NCBI RefSeq assembly: GCF_000293805.1
Contig: NZ_AMBZ01000001.1
Location: 896,001-960,000, forward strand
Direction: 5' to 3'
DNA: 64,000 nucleotides
DNA from: Paenibacillus alvei DSM 29
GTDB lineage: Bacteria; Bacillota; Bacilli; Paenibacillales; Paenibacillaceae
Shown here: positions 51,223 to 61,092 of the stretch, in pieces
Layout of the letters: every line of letters begins with the position of its first letter
How positions within the stretch are numbered: position 1 is the stretch's first letter
The notes under the pieces: generated by a model
Told to the model about the DNA's origin: nothing
Databases searched by the model: none
The model's input: only the letters and a program-made list of their open reading frames with translations
Translations under genes and position numbers: made by a program

Positions 51223-52707
51223 ATGAAGACCGCAATATATGTACGTGTATCGACTGATGAACAAGCGGAAGAAGGATACTCAATTGAAGCTCAAAAGAGG
51301 AGACTATTAGCGTATATTGAATCTCAAGATTGGACTCTTTTCGATATTTTTATCGATGATGGATACTCCGCCAAAGATCTCGAAAGACCTGAAATGAAAA
51401 GACTACTTCACTGCATCTCTGAGAACATGATCGATGTTGTTTTGGTGTACAGGTTAGACAGATTGACTCGTTCTGCTTCTGATTGCGATAAACTCCTTAA
51501 ATTATTCGAAGAACATAGCGTGAAATTTCAGTCTTCGACCGAATCATTTGAAACTAGAACCGCAGCAGGAAGACTATTTATACGATTGATAGCTGATATT
51601 GCCCAATGGGAACGCGAAACTATAGCAGAACGCGTTCGTTTTGGCATGGAACAAAAAGTAAGAGAAGGCAAAAGACCAGGAGCAAAATTCCCTTATGGCT
51701 ACGACAAAAAAGGAATACAGGTAGTAGAGGAAGTAAAGATAATAAAACGTTTGCGTTATATGTACATGGTGGAACGCTTAAGCTACAAAAAGATAGCTGA
51801 ACAATTATATATTGAGGGTGTTGATCGTCGTGGGTATGCATGGACTGCCTATACAGTTCAGTTGACACTTGAAAACCCTTTTTATGCAGGGATCATTCGT
51901 TTCGGGTCGAAACTACCCAACGGAAAATATACACAAAGAAATGTAGAAGAACGGGTAGAATGCGTTTACGGTGATAGTCAGTATGAGGCTATTTGGACAA
52001 TTGAGGAGTTTAAAGAGCATACGGAACGCATGAAATCCCGATCCAGTAATGGTTATTCACGAAAACTAGATTATTGGTTCACAGGGTTACTGCGTTGCGG
52101 ACGCTGTGGCGCTGCAATGTTTGGTAGACTAACTACCAAAAGAAGTCTCAAAGATGGAACGATCGTTAGAAACCCTTACTATTGGTGTAGTAATAGAAAA
52201 AGCAATAACTCATGTGACATGCCTATGTTTAGACAAAGTCATGTTGAACATTTAATAATGGAACATATCAACAAAATAGTTTTTGACCAGGAATTAATGG
52301 AATCTGGGCATCATGACTTTGAAGAGGAAGCCAAGAAAAATTCAAAAGAAATCGCAAAAATCAAACGGAAGCTTGATGAATTTTCGAAACGAAAAAAGAA
52401 ATGGCAATATATGTTCGTTGAGGATTTAATAACATTTGAAGAACTGAGAGAACGACTTAAAGAAGAGGATGAAAACACTGAAATAGAAAGCAAGAAACTC
52501 AATTCACTAAATGTCGACTCTGGATTTATTATCGACACTCCTCGCTTAATAAGACTTAGAGACGCGTGGAATTTTGCGGACGATTCTGAAAAACAGGAAC
52601 TCTTAAGAACAATCTTTAACACAATAACACTAAAAACAGAATGCCGGAATGTCAAAGGGGTCAAAAACAAATTTTTCGATGCAGAGATCGAAGTAAAATA
52701 CAATTAA
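51223..52707 (+). CDS. int: large serine recombinase (phage integrase)
   Basis: 494 residues, 9 nt after the CI stop. Catalytic Ser10 in AIYVRVSTDEQAEEGYSIEA, arginines in VYRLDRLTRSA; recombinase domain (GYDKKGIQVVEEVKIIKRLR), zinc-ribbon domain with LLRCGRCGAAMFG and the YWCSN cysteine, and a C-terminal coiled coil (KIKRKLDEFSKRKKKW). Such enzymes act without accessory factors on short attB/attP sites and need a separate directionality factor to excise; none is recognised here. It stops 24 nt before the cpaF junction. Confidence 0.96.
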   Translation: MKTAIYVRVSTDEQAEEGYSIEAQKRRLLAYIESQDWTLFDIFIDDGYSAKDLERPEMKRLLHCISENMIDVVLVYRLDRLTRSASDCDKLLKLFEEHSVKFQSSTESFETRTAAGRLFIRLIADIAQWERETIAERVRFGMEQKVREGKRPGAKFPYGYDKKGIQVVEEVKIIKRLRYMYMVERLSYKKIAEQLYIEGVDRRGYAWTAYTVQLTLENPFYAGIIRFGSKLPNGKYTQRNVEERVECVYGDSQYEAIWTIEEFKEHTERMKSRSSNGYSRKLDYWFTGLLRCGRCGAAMFGRLTTKRSLKDGTIVRNPYYWCSNRKSNNSCDMPMFRQSHVEHLIMEHINKIVFDQELMESGHHDFEEEAKKNSKEIAKIKRKLDEFSKRKKKWQYMFVEDLITFEELRERLKEEDENTEIESKKLNSLNVDSGFIIDTPRLIRLRDAWNFADDSEKQELLRTIFNTITLKTECRNVKGVKNKFFDAEIEVKYN

Positions 52708-52745
52708 TGATGTGCACTTTGTATTGCTAGGTGAACCATCATGGC
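52708..52745. other. prophage right attachment site within cpaF
   Basis: The cpaF protein homology runs to GHDGS, then the sequence changes at about 52731-52735. The crossover should lie near GGTGAACCATCATGG (52730-52744). The integrase gene ends just inside, as is usual for serine-integrase prophages. The exact core cannot be set without the other end. Confidence 0.75.
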
Positions 52746-53682
52746 CTGTGTTCATCGCCTGAAGCATATCCAATGCTTCAGCTCCACGCACTTCCCCCAC
52801 GATTATGCGGTTCGGCCGCATTCGAAGCGAGGCGCGAATCAGGTCTCGCATCGCAACGGCTCCCTTGCCTTCGGAATTGGCATTTCGCGTTTCGAGGGAT
52901 ACCAAGTTTGGAACTGAATGAATTTGCAACTCTGCCGCATCCTCGATTGTAATCACCCGTTCATCAGTTGGAATAAACTGGGACAGTGCGTTTAGAAATG
53001 TCGTCTTTCCCGAGCCCGTACCCCCGCTGATGAACAAATTGTATTTCCCCTTAATCAAGGTTTGCAGAAATTGAGCCGCATCGTCACTCAGCGCGCCATA
53101 GCAGATAAGATCCAACATGTGAAGCGGCTTCGATGGAAACTTTCGAATCGTAACTGCTGGCCCCTTCAGTGCAATCGGCGGAAGGACAACATGAACCCGC
53201 GAACCATCCCGCAATCTAGCATCAACAATTGGCGAAGATTCGTTCACCGTACGATTTACTTGAGAGACAATGGCCTGAATAACATCCTCCAGCTTTTCCT
53301 CACTTTCAAAAGAAAGATTCAGTTTTTCCATATAACCTTGGCGCTCTATGAATAATTCTCGATGGCTGTTGACCATAATTTCCGTTATTTCGGGATCTTC
53401 TACAAGCGGCTGAAGCGCGTCAAGACCACGGAAGGAATAAAAGACTCTGCGCACCACAGTTCGAAGATCAGCCGATGCCAAGTGTGCAGCCTGCGAAAAA
53501 GTGAACAAAGCTTGCTCGATTCGCTCCATCAAAGCCTCATCAGATAGCGGATCTCCCCATTCCATACTCTCACGCACCTTCTGCCGTATCGTGATATACA
53601 ATTCATCAAGCGACATGCGATCCGTTTCTATCTGCAAATGCCTTTTAGTCTGGACTGGCTGATTATCCTTTCCCCGTATCAT
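52731..53682 (-). pseudogene. cpaF: cpaF/tadA, type II/IV secretion ATPase, truncated by prophage
   Basis: ATPase that powers assembly of Tad/Flp (type IVb) pili. ATG 53682 (GGGGTG upstream), 14 nt after the cpaE stop. Walker A ISGGTGSGKTTFLNALSQF, the Asp box ITIEDAAELQI and Walker B MRPNRIIVGEVRG are present, then the protein stops making sense after NTGHDGS, about 317 residues in; some 60-100 C-terminal residues (the GHANSPRDMLSRLE region) are lost. The frame runs on into phage DNA to 52630. Pilus assembly should be off unless excision restores the gene. Confidence 0.93.
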
Positions 53683-53696
53683 TACAAATTCACCCC

Positions 53697-54827
53697 TTAG
53701 CGGCCCAAGCTGAATAGTCCCAACTCTGTTCCAGCCCATTCCTCCAAGGTTGAACGAAATACACTGGATTGGAGCCATTGATCGAATCGATAAATTTGCT
53801 TCCATGCTGGAATGTAAGGTAAATATCCTGATATGCCTGCTTCTCGATGCTGCCATGCATTTTGCATGGAACCCATATATCGATTCAATACCACGCGTAT
53901 TCGCTTCATTCGCTGACGAAGCACAGTCTCTTCAGCGCTTTCCCACTGCTGTAACAATATCCTCGTCTTCTGTAGATAGGCCATATCATCAAGTAGAAGC
54001 CATACAACCTGATCTGCCATGTCCCATACAGCTTCAAAAGCAGGATGAATATAGGCCCCTTCAACAATAATCAGGTCGTATTGTCCGCTGTCTTGAAGCG
54101 CAGTCAACAATGAACGCAGCAGGCTCGCATCCAGCCACTTCCACTCTTCAGCCAATTGAACTGGATGAAGCATTCGTGCACCGAGCATAGGAATAGTCAG
54201 CATAGATGACTCTATGAACAACGACTCGGACACATGCCCCTCCCCAGCCTTCTTTAAGTAATAAAAAAGCTGAGCCAAGGGGATTCGCCCTTCAGTCTGA
54301 TCGACCATACCTTGAAGGAATACGCTGTACTCCTGAATCGGGTCAATGTTAAGTAGAAAAGGCCTTAATCCGGATTTAACAGCAATTGCTGCCAAGTGAA
54401 GCGCCATAGTGGTTTTTCCTATTCCTCCGGACGTTGAGGAAATGCCAACTATGCGACATGTGCGATTACCTCTCCATGGTTCCTCATTGATATCCTCCGA
54501 TTGACAATATTCAATAATCGACTGCAGCAGCTGAGGGATCGGCTGATAAGGATTTTGTAAGTGGCATGGGAAGTCTATTGCTAGCGCTTGAGCAGATTGC
54601 TCAATAGACAATGCAACCACGATGATGCCTTTAACATCCTCCTTAGACAAGGTTCGAAGCAAATCTGGTTCAGCGACAAGCACATGTAGGCCTGGCTTCA
54701 GCCGCAAATAATGGCCTAGCGTATCGGACTGAGTAAATACGCGTAAATTCATCGACTCATAGTACATGGATTGCTTCCAATAATCCGTATAACCGTCCAG
54801 TATGCGCTTTTGCGGATGAGCAATCAC
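53697..54827 (-). CDS. cpaE: CpaE-like pilus assembly ATPase (TadZ family)
   Basis: 376 residues from GTG 54827 (weak ribosome site). A degenerate receiver-like N-terminus (VIAHPQKRILDGYTDYWKQ; VLVAEPDLLRTL), then a ParA/MinD-type ATPase with IVGISSTSGGIGKTTMALH. CpaE/TadZ places the Tad pilus machine in the cell. First gene of the operon with cpaF. Downstream pilus genes must lie beyond the prophage. Confidence 0.85.
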   Translation of the reverse strand: MIAHPQKRILDGYTDYWKQSMYYESMNLRVFTQSDTLGHYLRLKPGLHVLVAEPDLLRTLSKEDVKGIIVVALSIEQSAQALAIDFPCHLQNPYQPIPQLLQSIIEYCQSEDINEEPWRGNRTCRIVGISSTSGGIGKTTMALHLAAIAVKSGLRPFLLNIDPIQEYSVFLQGMVDQTEGRIPLAQLFYYLKKAGEGHVSESLFIESSMLTIPMLGARMLHPVQLAEEWKWLDASLLRSLLTALQDSGQYDLIIVEGAYIHPAFEAVWDMADQVVWLLLDDMAYLQKTRILLQQWESAEETVLRQRMKRIRVVLNRYMGSMQNAWQHREAGISGYLPYIPAWKQIYRFDQWLQSSVFRSTLEEWAGTELGLFSLGR

Positions 54828-54900
54828 AACATCCCATCTGCTAATACATCTCTCCCCTTCCTACTTCACGGTTTAGAACGCCCCTACACCATACCTGGAC

Positions 54901-54960
54901 AAAACAAAAAACACCGCCATCAAACGGGCATTAATGCTAATGCCTCGCTTAATGACGGTG
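54901..54960 (-). terminator. terminator-like structure in the cpaE leader
   Basis: Minus strand CACCGTCA ... TGGCGGTG (8 bp, one wobble) enclosing GGCATTA / TAATGCC, followed by TTTTTTGTTTTG, 74 nt before the cpaE start. As the chemotaxis gene has its own terminator, this one may act as an attenuator of the pilus operon. I could match it to no known riboswitch. Confidence 0.55.
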
Positions 54961-55131
54961 CTTCCGTACATTTTCCGTGTGAAGTTAGTTCAACAATAGC
55001 ACAACAACATCCATAATTCAACATATTTTTCATTTCTTGAACATTACACTCTAGGTGTAGATGAATACATCGCAGGCTGCTTCAATTGGGCATAAAACTA
55101 CGATAAATGAACGCCTTCTCCAATCCCCGCA

Positions 55132-55165
55132 CAAAATAAAGCCCGTATCTCTAACAGATACGGGC
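55132..55165 (-). terminator. terminator of the chemotaxis receptor gene
   Basis: GCCCGTATCT / AGATACGGGC perfect 10-bp stem, 5-nt loop, then TTTATTTTG on the minus strand, 15 nt after the stop codon. Confidence 0.88.
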
Positions 55166-55179
55166 CTTCGCGAATGATT

Positions 55180-57314
55180 CTAATATTTGAATTGAGATAA
55201 GGTTTCCTTGAGGTTTGAGGATACTTCCTCAAGCTGTTGCGACAACTCAACTAAGCGGTTCGAGACATTCAACTGTTCCGTACTTAATGATGCCACCTCT
55301 TCGGACGTAGCAGATGCCTCTTCAGCAACTGCACTTACATTGCTCATCGCTTCAACTAGAATGGATTGAGCCTCGTTCAATCGTCCAATCGAGCCCGTCA
55401 CATTTCCAAGCTGTTGAATCATGCCATCCATTTGCTGCTGCACAGTCGAGAAGATTACATCCGTTTCCTGCACAGCTTCTGCTTGCTTCTGGAAGAGCGG
55501 GAACGCTTCCGACAGCGCCGTAACCGTCTCTGTAATCTCCAGCTGAATTTTCTCTGTAATTTGTCCAACGACATCGATGGATTGACGAGATTGGTCAGCT
55601 AGGTTGCGTATCTCATCTGCAACAACCATGAAGCCTTTGCCCGCAGTTCCTGCACGCGCAGCCTCAATGGTAGCATTCAAGGATAGGATGTTCGTTTGCT
55701 TCGTCATGTTATGAAGTACGTCCAATATTTACGAATCGATTGTGTACTATCGCTAAGTGTATTGACCTTCGTTGCAAGAGATCGCATCATATCTCCTGTT
55801 GAAGTCGTGCGGCTCATCAAGGAGGTCATATTTGCCGCCCCAAGCGTGCTCGATTCCGCAACAGCCTGAACAGAAAGATCCATCTGTCCATTTGCATCAA
55901 TAACAGTCGTCATCTGTGAAGCAATATTATGCGTCAGATCATGACCGCGTTCTGCTTCAACAGCCAGAGATGTAGCACCTTTAGCTATCTCTTCAGTCGC
56001 AATCGCAATTTCCTTCGCGGAAATGGCCGTGCTGCGAGATGCTTCCGATAAGTAGGCAGCAGTATCCAAAACAGCGCGAGCACTTGCATCTGTGCTTTTC
56101 ACGAGATCCGTAATTTGCTCCATCATCGTATTAAATCCATTTGCAAGCTGGCCAATCTCATCCTTGGACTTGGATACCGCACGAACTGCCAGATTTCCCT
56201 GTGCCCCTTCATTCATTAAATTGCGGAGCTTCACGAGCGGAGTAGCCACCCACTGGATAACCAGCCAGCCGATCACAACCGCGATGACAGCAGCAGCAAG
56301 CATGGAGATGAATGTAAGAGTCAGAATGGATTTCGCTTCTTTCACTAGCTCAGCCACAGGAACCGCTCCAACGAGCATCCAACGGCTCGATGGCATCTGA
56401 TCATAGACAAGAAGCATGTCACCATCAGAATCAGAAGCCACCTTCGTGCTGCCGCTAACGACACTCGCCGTATCCTCAATATGAGGCATGAGCCACTTTG
56501 GAGCTTCCTTGGTCAGCTTATCATCATCTTCAAAATAAATATAATGTCCACTGCGGTTCATCACTTGAACCGTAGATCCGTCACCCAGATTAATTCCTTC
56601 CAGCGATTTCGAAAAAGTAGCGATTCGAATTTCCATCAGTACAATGTATTCGGCCATGCCAGAGTTCAAATCCCGCATCGGACGCGCAATTCCAAATGTA
56701 GCTTCCGGCGCCTTATCCACCCCTTTCGGCATAGTATCTACCCAAATAGATTGTCCATTGCTCTTCGTCGCTTCTTCGAACCATGCCTGTTTGCGCAAAT
56801 TATCCAAATTGCCGCGCAGGCCAAGTGCAGCCATTGTGTTGCGCTTCGGATCGATCGGTATAAGATAAATATTTTCGATTAGCGGATTGCCTACGCTGTA
56901 GGTTTGCAGCGTTTTCGTAATCGCTTCCATCGTTTGAATCTTTTCATATGCGCTAATCTGATTGTCCTTCAACGTTTTGAGCGAGGCTGTTAAGTTAGGA
57001 TCGAACATGATCTGCATCGTCATATTGTTGAACTGGGTCAGCTGAAGATCAATTTTTTGCGCGGCCTGAACCATCGTTTGGTAATTGGATTTAGATGCTT
57101 GATCTTCAATTGCATTCTTGGAGAAGAAATATGAAATCATGCCTACACTAAATACAAACACAATAATACTGATGACAAACACCAGAAATAGCTTCGTTCC
57201 TACGGAACGCGATGGATTCTGAAATACGGAGGAAACGAATGATTTCCAATTCAAATTCCACTTCCTCGGTGTCGTCCCTTGTGCTCTCTTAATCCCCTTG
57301 AACAACCGATTCAT
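55180..57314 (-). CDS. methyl-accepting chemotaxis protein (frame broken)
   Basis: About 712 residues. Membrane helix near residue 50 (LFLVFVISIIVFVFSVGMIS), a dCache sensor of about 270 residues (LIPIDPKRNTMAALGLRG; FGIARPMRDLNSG), second membrane helix (ISMLAAAVIAVVIGWLVIQW), HAMP, then the signalling hairpin with TNILSLNATIEAARAG. The frame breaks in the T3 at 55728-55730; one more base gives QSIRKILDVLHNMTKQTN. The ATG at 57314 directly abuts AAGGAG, so the start may be elsewhere. Ligand unknown. Confidence 0.9.
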
Positions 57315-57436
57315 CTCCTTATCCCTATATGTACCTTTCCTGCTATCGAAAGCTCGTCCCCTTACATGCGGCTGCAAAAACGCACCTAAGGGGAGAACTT
57401 AGCATCCGTAATAACAAATGCTTGCTGCTTTACAAC

Positions 57437-57724
57437 CTACTGCAGTTCCAAATCGAACGCCTGCACGACATCAAGCTTTGCTACCTGCACCTCGCGGAAA
57501 AACTGAAAATCAGGATGTTCTTCCATCAACTTCGTGCGTGCCTCCACTTTTAACTGCTCTTCTGTCATTGGTTCTTCTGACCCAATAACCAATTGATCTA
57601 CGCGTTCTCTGTCCCTATGATCAAAATCAACAGCCTCAGTCGTAACATCCACGATATGGACATAGCGATATGGGCTGTATCCAACGTGTTTAAACGCATC
57701 ATTCAGCTTCTCGTACTTCATCAT
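57437..57724 (-). CDS. conserved small protein
   Basis: 95 residues, AAAGGTGAAGG upstream. MKYEKLNDAFKHVGYSPYRY; then EEPMTEEQLKVEARTKLMEE and FREVQVAKLDVVQAFDLE. No family recognised. Confidence 0.55.
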   Translation of the reverse strand: MMKYEKLNDAFKHVGYSPYRYVHIVDVTTEAVDFDHRDRERVDQLVIGSEEPMTEEQLKVEARTKLMEEHPDFQFFREVQVAKLDVVQAFDLELQ

Positions 57725-57896
57725 CTATTGCCTTCACCTTTCTTCTCTTAACCTTGCTGTACTTTCACGTACTACTATATAATATCGGTTAATTAGTCCT
57801 ATTTCACAATAGCATTATGAAACATTTTCCTCATTTTTTTATTACTCAATCTGTCAGTATTCCATTTCTCCGCGACGCAAAGACGACCATAAAGAG

Positions 57897-57928
57897 CAAA
57901 AACGCACCTGCTCGCAAGCAGATGCGTT
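57897..57928 (-). terminator. terminator after the alpha/beta hydrolase gene
   Basis: AACGCA / TGCGTT with an inner CTGCT / AGCAG, followed on the minus strand by TTTTTGCTCTTT. In the gap 57725-58093 nothing else is recognised. Confidence 0.6.
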
Positions 57929-58093
57929 AATCGCTTTAAGAGTCCCGCCCTACCTGGAGTTGGGGGGCAGAAGGACGGGCACCTTGCATGACATATACGT
58001 ATTCCATATCGCATACACCACACCTGAATCTATTGTGCAGCATCTTTCATACCAATAAAAGGAGATAAATCACATCAATCTATCGTAAACCAG

Positions 58094-58972
58094 CTAATCC
58101 GCTAAAAAATGTACGACTGCCTTACATACCTGCTTCGCATGCTCAGACAAGGAAAATACATGATCCGAACCATCTATCCACGTGATGCCGGCTCGCCCTT
58201 CCATTGCGGCAGCTAAGCGATGCGAAATATAAGGAGGCACAGCGCCATCAGCGGTTCCATGAACGAACAAAGTCGGACACTGGATGCGAGATGCGGCAGC
58301 ATACATATCGTGCTGAACAGTATCTTCCAGCAGCCCTTGACCTACGATGAAGCCGTTCATCTCCATGCGGCCTTCCTCCATCAACTGCTTAAAGCGAGGC
58401 CCAGACGCTTCCCTAGCTACAATATCAAAAATATTTGCAGCAGGACACAACCCCACCAAGCGATGCAGCTCATCTCCCAGCTGTGCTCCCGCCAGAAGCG
58501 ATACCGCCCCACCCATACTGAAACCCAATAAGCTGACACGATTCGGATCGATGCCATCCATACTACGAACAGATCGGAATACTGCTAACGCATCAGCCAG
58601 TTCAGAAGACAGCGTCATTTCTTCAAACGTTCCGTCGCTCTCCCCACTTCCAGCAAAATCGAAACGAATGGCCGCCACTCCCGCTTGTGCAAGCTGTTCG
58701 CTTAGTCTACGAAAAAATCCCCTTCCTTCCAACATATGTCCTGTAAATCCATGACACATGACGACCGCTGCAACAGGAGCGCTTGCAACCGGTAGCGTAA
58801 TTAGTCCACGCAGTGTATTGTCGTCCCGTTTCCATTCCGCTGCCTGCTTGCGAATACTGAAGGTGTGCTGCTCCATCCCTAACATACGATTTCTACTTCC
58901 CCCTTGAAAGTCACTATAATCGTATCTATTCGCCCTTAACCGTTCATGTTCCTTTTTAGCAGACAGGTTCAT
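58094..58972 (-). CDS. alpha/beta hydrolase (esterase)
   Basis: Up to 292 residues. VVMCHGFTGHMLEGRGFFRR (oxyanion), FDFAGSGESDGTFEEM, the nucleophile in LLGFSMGGAVSLLAG, acid in VHGTADGAVPP and histidine in IDGSDHVFSLSEH; close to cinnamoyl/feruloyl-esterase-like hydrolases. ATG 58972 overlaps the antiporter stop (ATGA), but the family core starts near ATG 58876-58885, so the true start is uncertain. Confidence 0.85.
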   Translation of the reverse strand: MNLSAKKEHERLRANRYDYSDFQGGSRNRMLGMEQHTFSIRKQAAEWKRDDNTLRGLITLPVASAPVAAVVMCHGFTGHMLEGRGFFRRLSEQLAQAGVAAIRFDFAGSGESDGTFEEMTLSSELADALAVFRSVRSMDGIDPNRVSLLGFSMGGAVSLLAGAQLGDELHRLVGLCPAANIFDIVAREASGPRFKQLMEEGRMEMNGFIVGQGLLEDTVQHDMYAAASRIQCPTLFVHGTADGAVPPYISHRLAAAMEGRAGITWIDGSDHVFSLSEHAKQVCKAVVHFLAD

Positions 58973-60600
58973 TTCGTTCTTTTTTCTAAAGCTGAACTTT
59001 TAATCTGAGCCACCCCCGCTTGTTCTTCTACTTCTATAGCTTCATCCGCTGTCTCTAGCGGCGACTCAGCATGATTGCTGCTGGTTACTGTACATCTCCC
59101 ATCTGCAATCTCCGTGAACAATCTTCTAACTTCATCCCTTTGATTTTTGGCAACAAGCACGTACGCCACATCCCCAGCTAGCAGCTGCGTGGTTCCTTTA
59201 GGCGCTATCATTTCTTCACCGCGAATAACGGCAGTGATCAAGGTATCTTCCGGCAATTTGAGCTGATGAAGATAACTATTCTCCACGCAAGCCCCTGGTT
59301 CAATCGTTTTCTTGACCAAATCCATATTCGTCTTGCCGACCGATACCAGTTCAAGTGAATGTACTTGCTGTCCGCCTGGCTCCCCTGTCAGCCCAAACCG
59401 CTTCGCAAGCGGAGAAATGGTAGCGCCTTGGATAAGCGCAGATGTCAGAACAATAAAGAAAACAATATTGAAGAATAGCTGTCCATGCTCCAATCCTGCA
59501 ATAAGCGGGTAAGTGGCCATGACAATCGGAACCGCGCCTTTCAAGCCAGCCCATGCGATAAGCGTCTTCTCCTTGCCCGTAAACTTGCTGTACATCAGAC
59601 TGATAAACACGCCGATCGGTCTCGCCACGAACATGAGGAGTAGAGACAGCACCAAGCCTTGCCATGTAATCTCCAGCAGTTGAAAAGGGAATACGAGCAA
59701 TCCCAGCATAATGAACATCATAATCTGCATCAACCACGAGAAGCCTTCATTGAATTTTACGATTGTATAGCGATACTGTAGATCGGAATTGCCTATAACT
59801 AGCGCCATTACGTATACGGCGAGGAAGCCGCTACCCTTCAGCAGCCCGACTCCACTATAAATGAGAATAGCGAATCCAATCGAAAGTACAGGATATAAGC
59901 CCGATGTATCGAGGGCAATCCGATTCAATACTTGAACAGCAATCCAGCCAGCGAGCAACCCTAATCCAAGTCCAAGCCCCATTTGCCACACAAATGAAAA
60001 CAGCATTTCCCAAACCGATAAGTCCGGAATTTGAATCCATTGGATGAATGATATCGTCAAGAAGACCGCCATTGGATCATTCGTGCCTGATTCTGCTTCT
60101 AGGGTAGACGTTAATCGCTTTTTTACATTTTGACTGCCGAGAACCGCGAAGACTGCCGCAGCATCCGTTGAGCCGACAATCGCACCAATAAGCATGCCTT
60201 CCTTCCAGTCAATGCCCAAAATAAATACGGAGCACACTCCGAATATCGTAGCGGTAATTAACACGCCGATGGTCGCAAGCGACACAGATCCGCCAATTAC
60301 GGGCTTGATGTCACGCCAGCTTGTCTGCATACCTCCATCGAACAAAATAATGATTAGAGCCAAAATCCCGAATAACTGCGTCAGATTCGCATTATCGTAA
60401 TAAATAAGGGGATTCAATGCCATACCTACAATAATAAACAATACAAGTGATGGCACATTGAATCGATTCGAGAATTTGGCACTAACCACTCCCGCCAGAA
60501 GCAAACCACCAAATAAGAAAATAATCATATCCGTCGTCCACAAATTCGCATCAGCCCTTTCCGTCGTGTAATCGCTAACAGCATCATTTTGGGCAATCAA
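58969..60600 (-). CDS. K+/H+ antiporter, NhaP2/CvrA-like (CPA1)
   Basis: About 543 residues. Twelve or so membrane segments with LIIILFDGGMQTSWRDIKPV, the ion-binding ESGTNDPMAVFLTI and GLKGAVPIVMATYPLI; then a C-terminal TrkA_C-type domain (PEDTLITAVIRGEEMIAPKG). This architecture exports K+ in exchange for H+ and is nucleotide-regulated, often by c-di-AMP in Firmicutes. The TTG at 60600 has no ribosome site; a later ATG (MIIFLFGG) is possible. Confidence 0.88.
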   Translation of the reverse strand: MIAQNDAVSDYTTERADANLWTTDMIIFLFGGLLLAGVVSAKFSNRFNVPSLVLFIIVGMALNPLIYYDNANLTQLFGILALIIILFDGGMQTSWRDIKPVIGGSVSLATIGVLITATIFGVCSVFILGIDWKEGMLIGAIVGSTDAAAVFAVLGSQNVKKRLTSTLEAESGTNDPMAVFLTISFIQWIQIPDLSVWEMLFSFVWQMGLGLGLGLLAGWIAVQVLNRIALDTSGLYPVLSIGFAILIYSGVGLLKGSGFLAVYVMALVIGNSDLQYRYTIVKFNEGFSWLMQIMMFIMLGLLVFPFQLLEITWQGLVLSLLLMFVARPIGVFISLMYSKFTGKEKTLIAWAGLKGAVPIVMATYPLIAGLEHGQLFFNIVFFIVLTSALIQGATISPLAKRFGLTGEPGGQQVHSLELVSVGKTNMDLVKKTIEPGACVENSYLHQLKLPEDTLITAVIRGEEMIAPKGTTQLLAGDVAYVLVAKNQRDEVRRLFTEIADGRCTVTSSNHAESPLETADEAIEVEEQAGVAQIKSSALEKRTK

Positions 60601-60685
60601 TGGGAGGATTGCATGGGTATACTGCTAATACTCTTATTATAACGTATTCCGACCGAATAAATAAGGAAAACTTATGAACAGGCTG

Positions 60686-60721
60686 CGAAAAATAAGACCG
60701 ACAGCAAAACAATGCTGTCGG
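60686..60721 (-). terminator. terminator after 60744-61040
   Basis: CCGACAGC / GCTGTCGG 8-bp perfect stem with an 8-nt loop; on the minus strand followed by TCTTATTTTTCG. Confidence 0.78.
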
Positions 60722-60743
60722 CTTCAAGACGTGATCATAAGTA

Positions 60744-61040
60744 TCATTTATAATTGTCTGCCCTTCTTCCCGGCACAAACAACACCTTGTGCAGTAAACT
60801 CTTCAACATTTCTGTTAATCCATACGTTTTCAACACATGCTTGACTGTAGTGTACGGACATCTTCTTCCCTCTGATTCATTGAAAAAATCGAATAAGGAA
60901 AGTTTGTTCGGTTGTAAACGTTTGCATTTGGTGCGGTTCTTTATTCCTTGATCAAAGATCGTACAACAATGGATAAAAAGTGAATACGAATAATATGCGG
61001 CAGCCATAAGGAAATAGTTGACAGGAAGAGATGGCAGCAT
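60744..61040 (-). CDS. small protein of unknown function
   Basis: Up to 98 residues. AAGGAG directly abuts the ATG, so the start may lie further in. LFIHCCTIFDQGIKNRTKCK and YTTVKHVLKTYGLTEMLKSL. A terminator follows, which supports a real transcript. No family recognised. Confidence 0.4.
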   Translation of the reverse strand: MLPSLPVNYFLMAAAYYSYSLFIHCCTIFDQGIKNRTKCKRLQPNKLSLFDFFNESEGRRCPYTTVKHVLKTYGLTEMLKSLLHKVLFVPGRRADNYK

Positions 61041-61092
61041 CTCCTTGCTCGTTCACTTACCACTTACCTATAACTTCCTGTCCGTATGAGGA

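Larger units (their letters stand above)
12141..52735. mobile_element. P2-like (contractile-tail) prophage with ParAB/Rep and serine integrase
   Basis: About 40.6 kb with a full set of head, contractile tail, baseplate and lysis genes on the minus strand, a CI/Cro switch and a large serine integrase at the right end. The right boundary is firm, where cpaF homology stops at about 52731. The left boundary is set at the end of the second ssrA repeat because phage-like small genes begin just after; it is inferred, as no matching integrase attachment sequence is seen there. All structural genes are present, so apart from the homopolymer frame breaks it could be functional. Confidence 0.85.

Noticed and set aside
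55021-55131. Search for a gene or riboswitch between chemotaxis gene and cpaE
   Set aside because: No conserved c-di-GMP or other aptamer sequence and no frame with a start site was visible.
57799-58023. 74-codon minus-strand frame between two host genes
   Set aside because: It runs through a terminator and has no ribosome site or known relatives.
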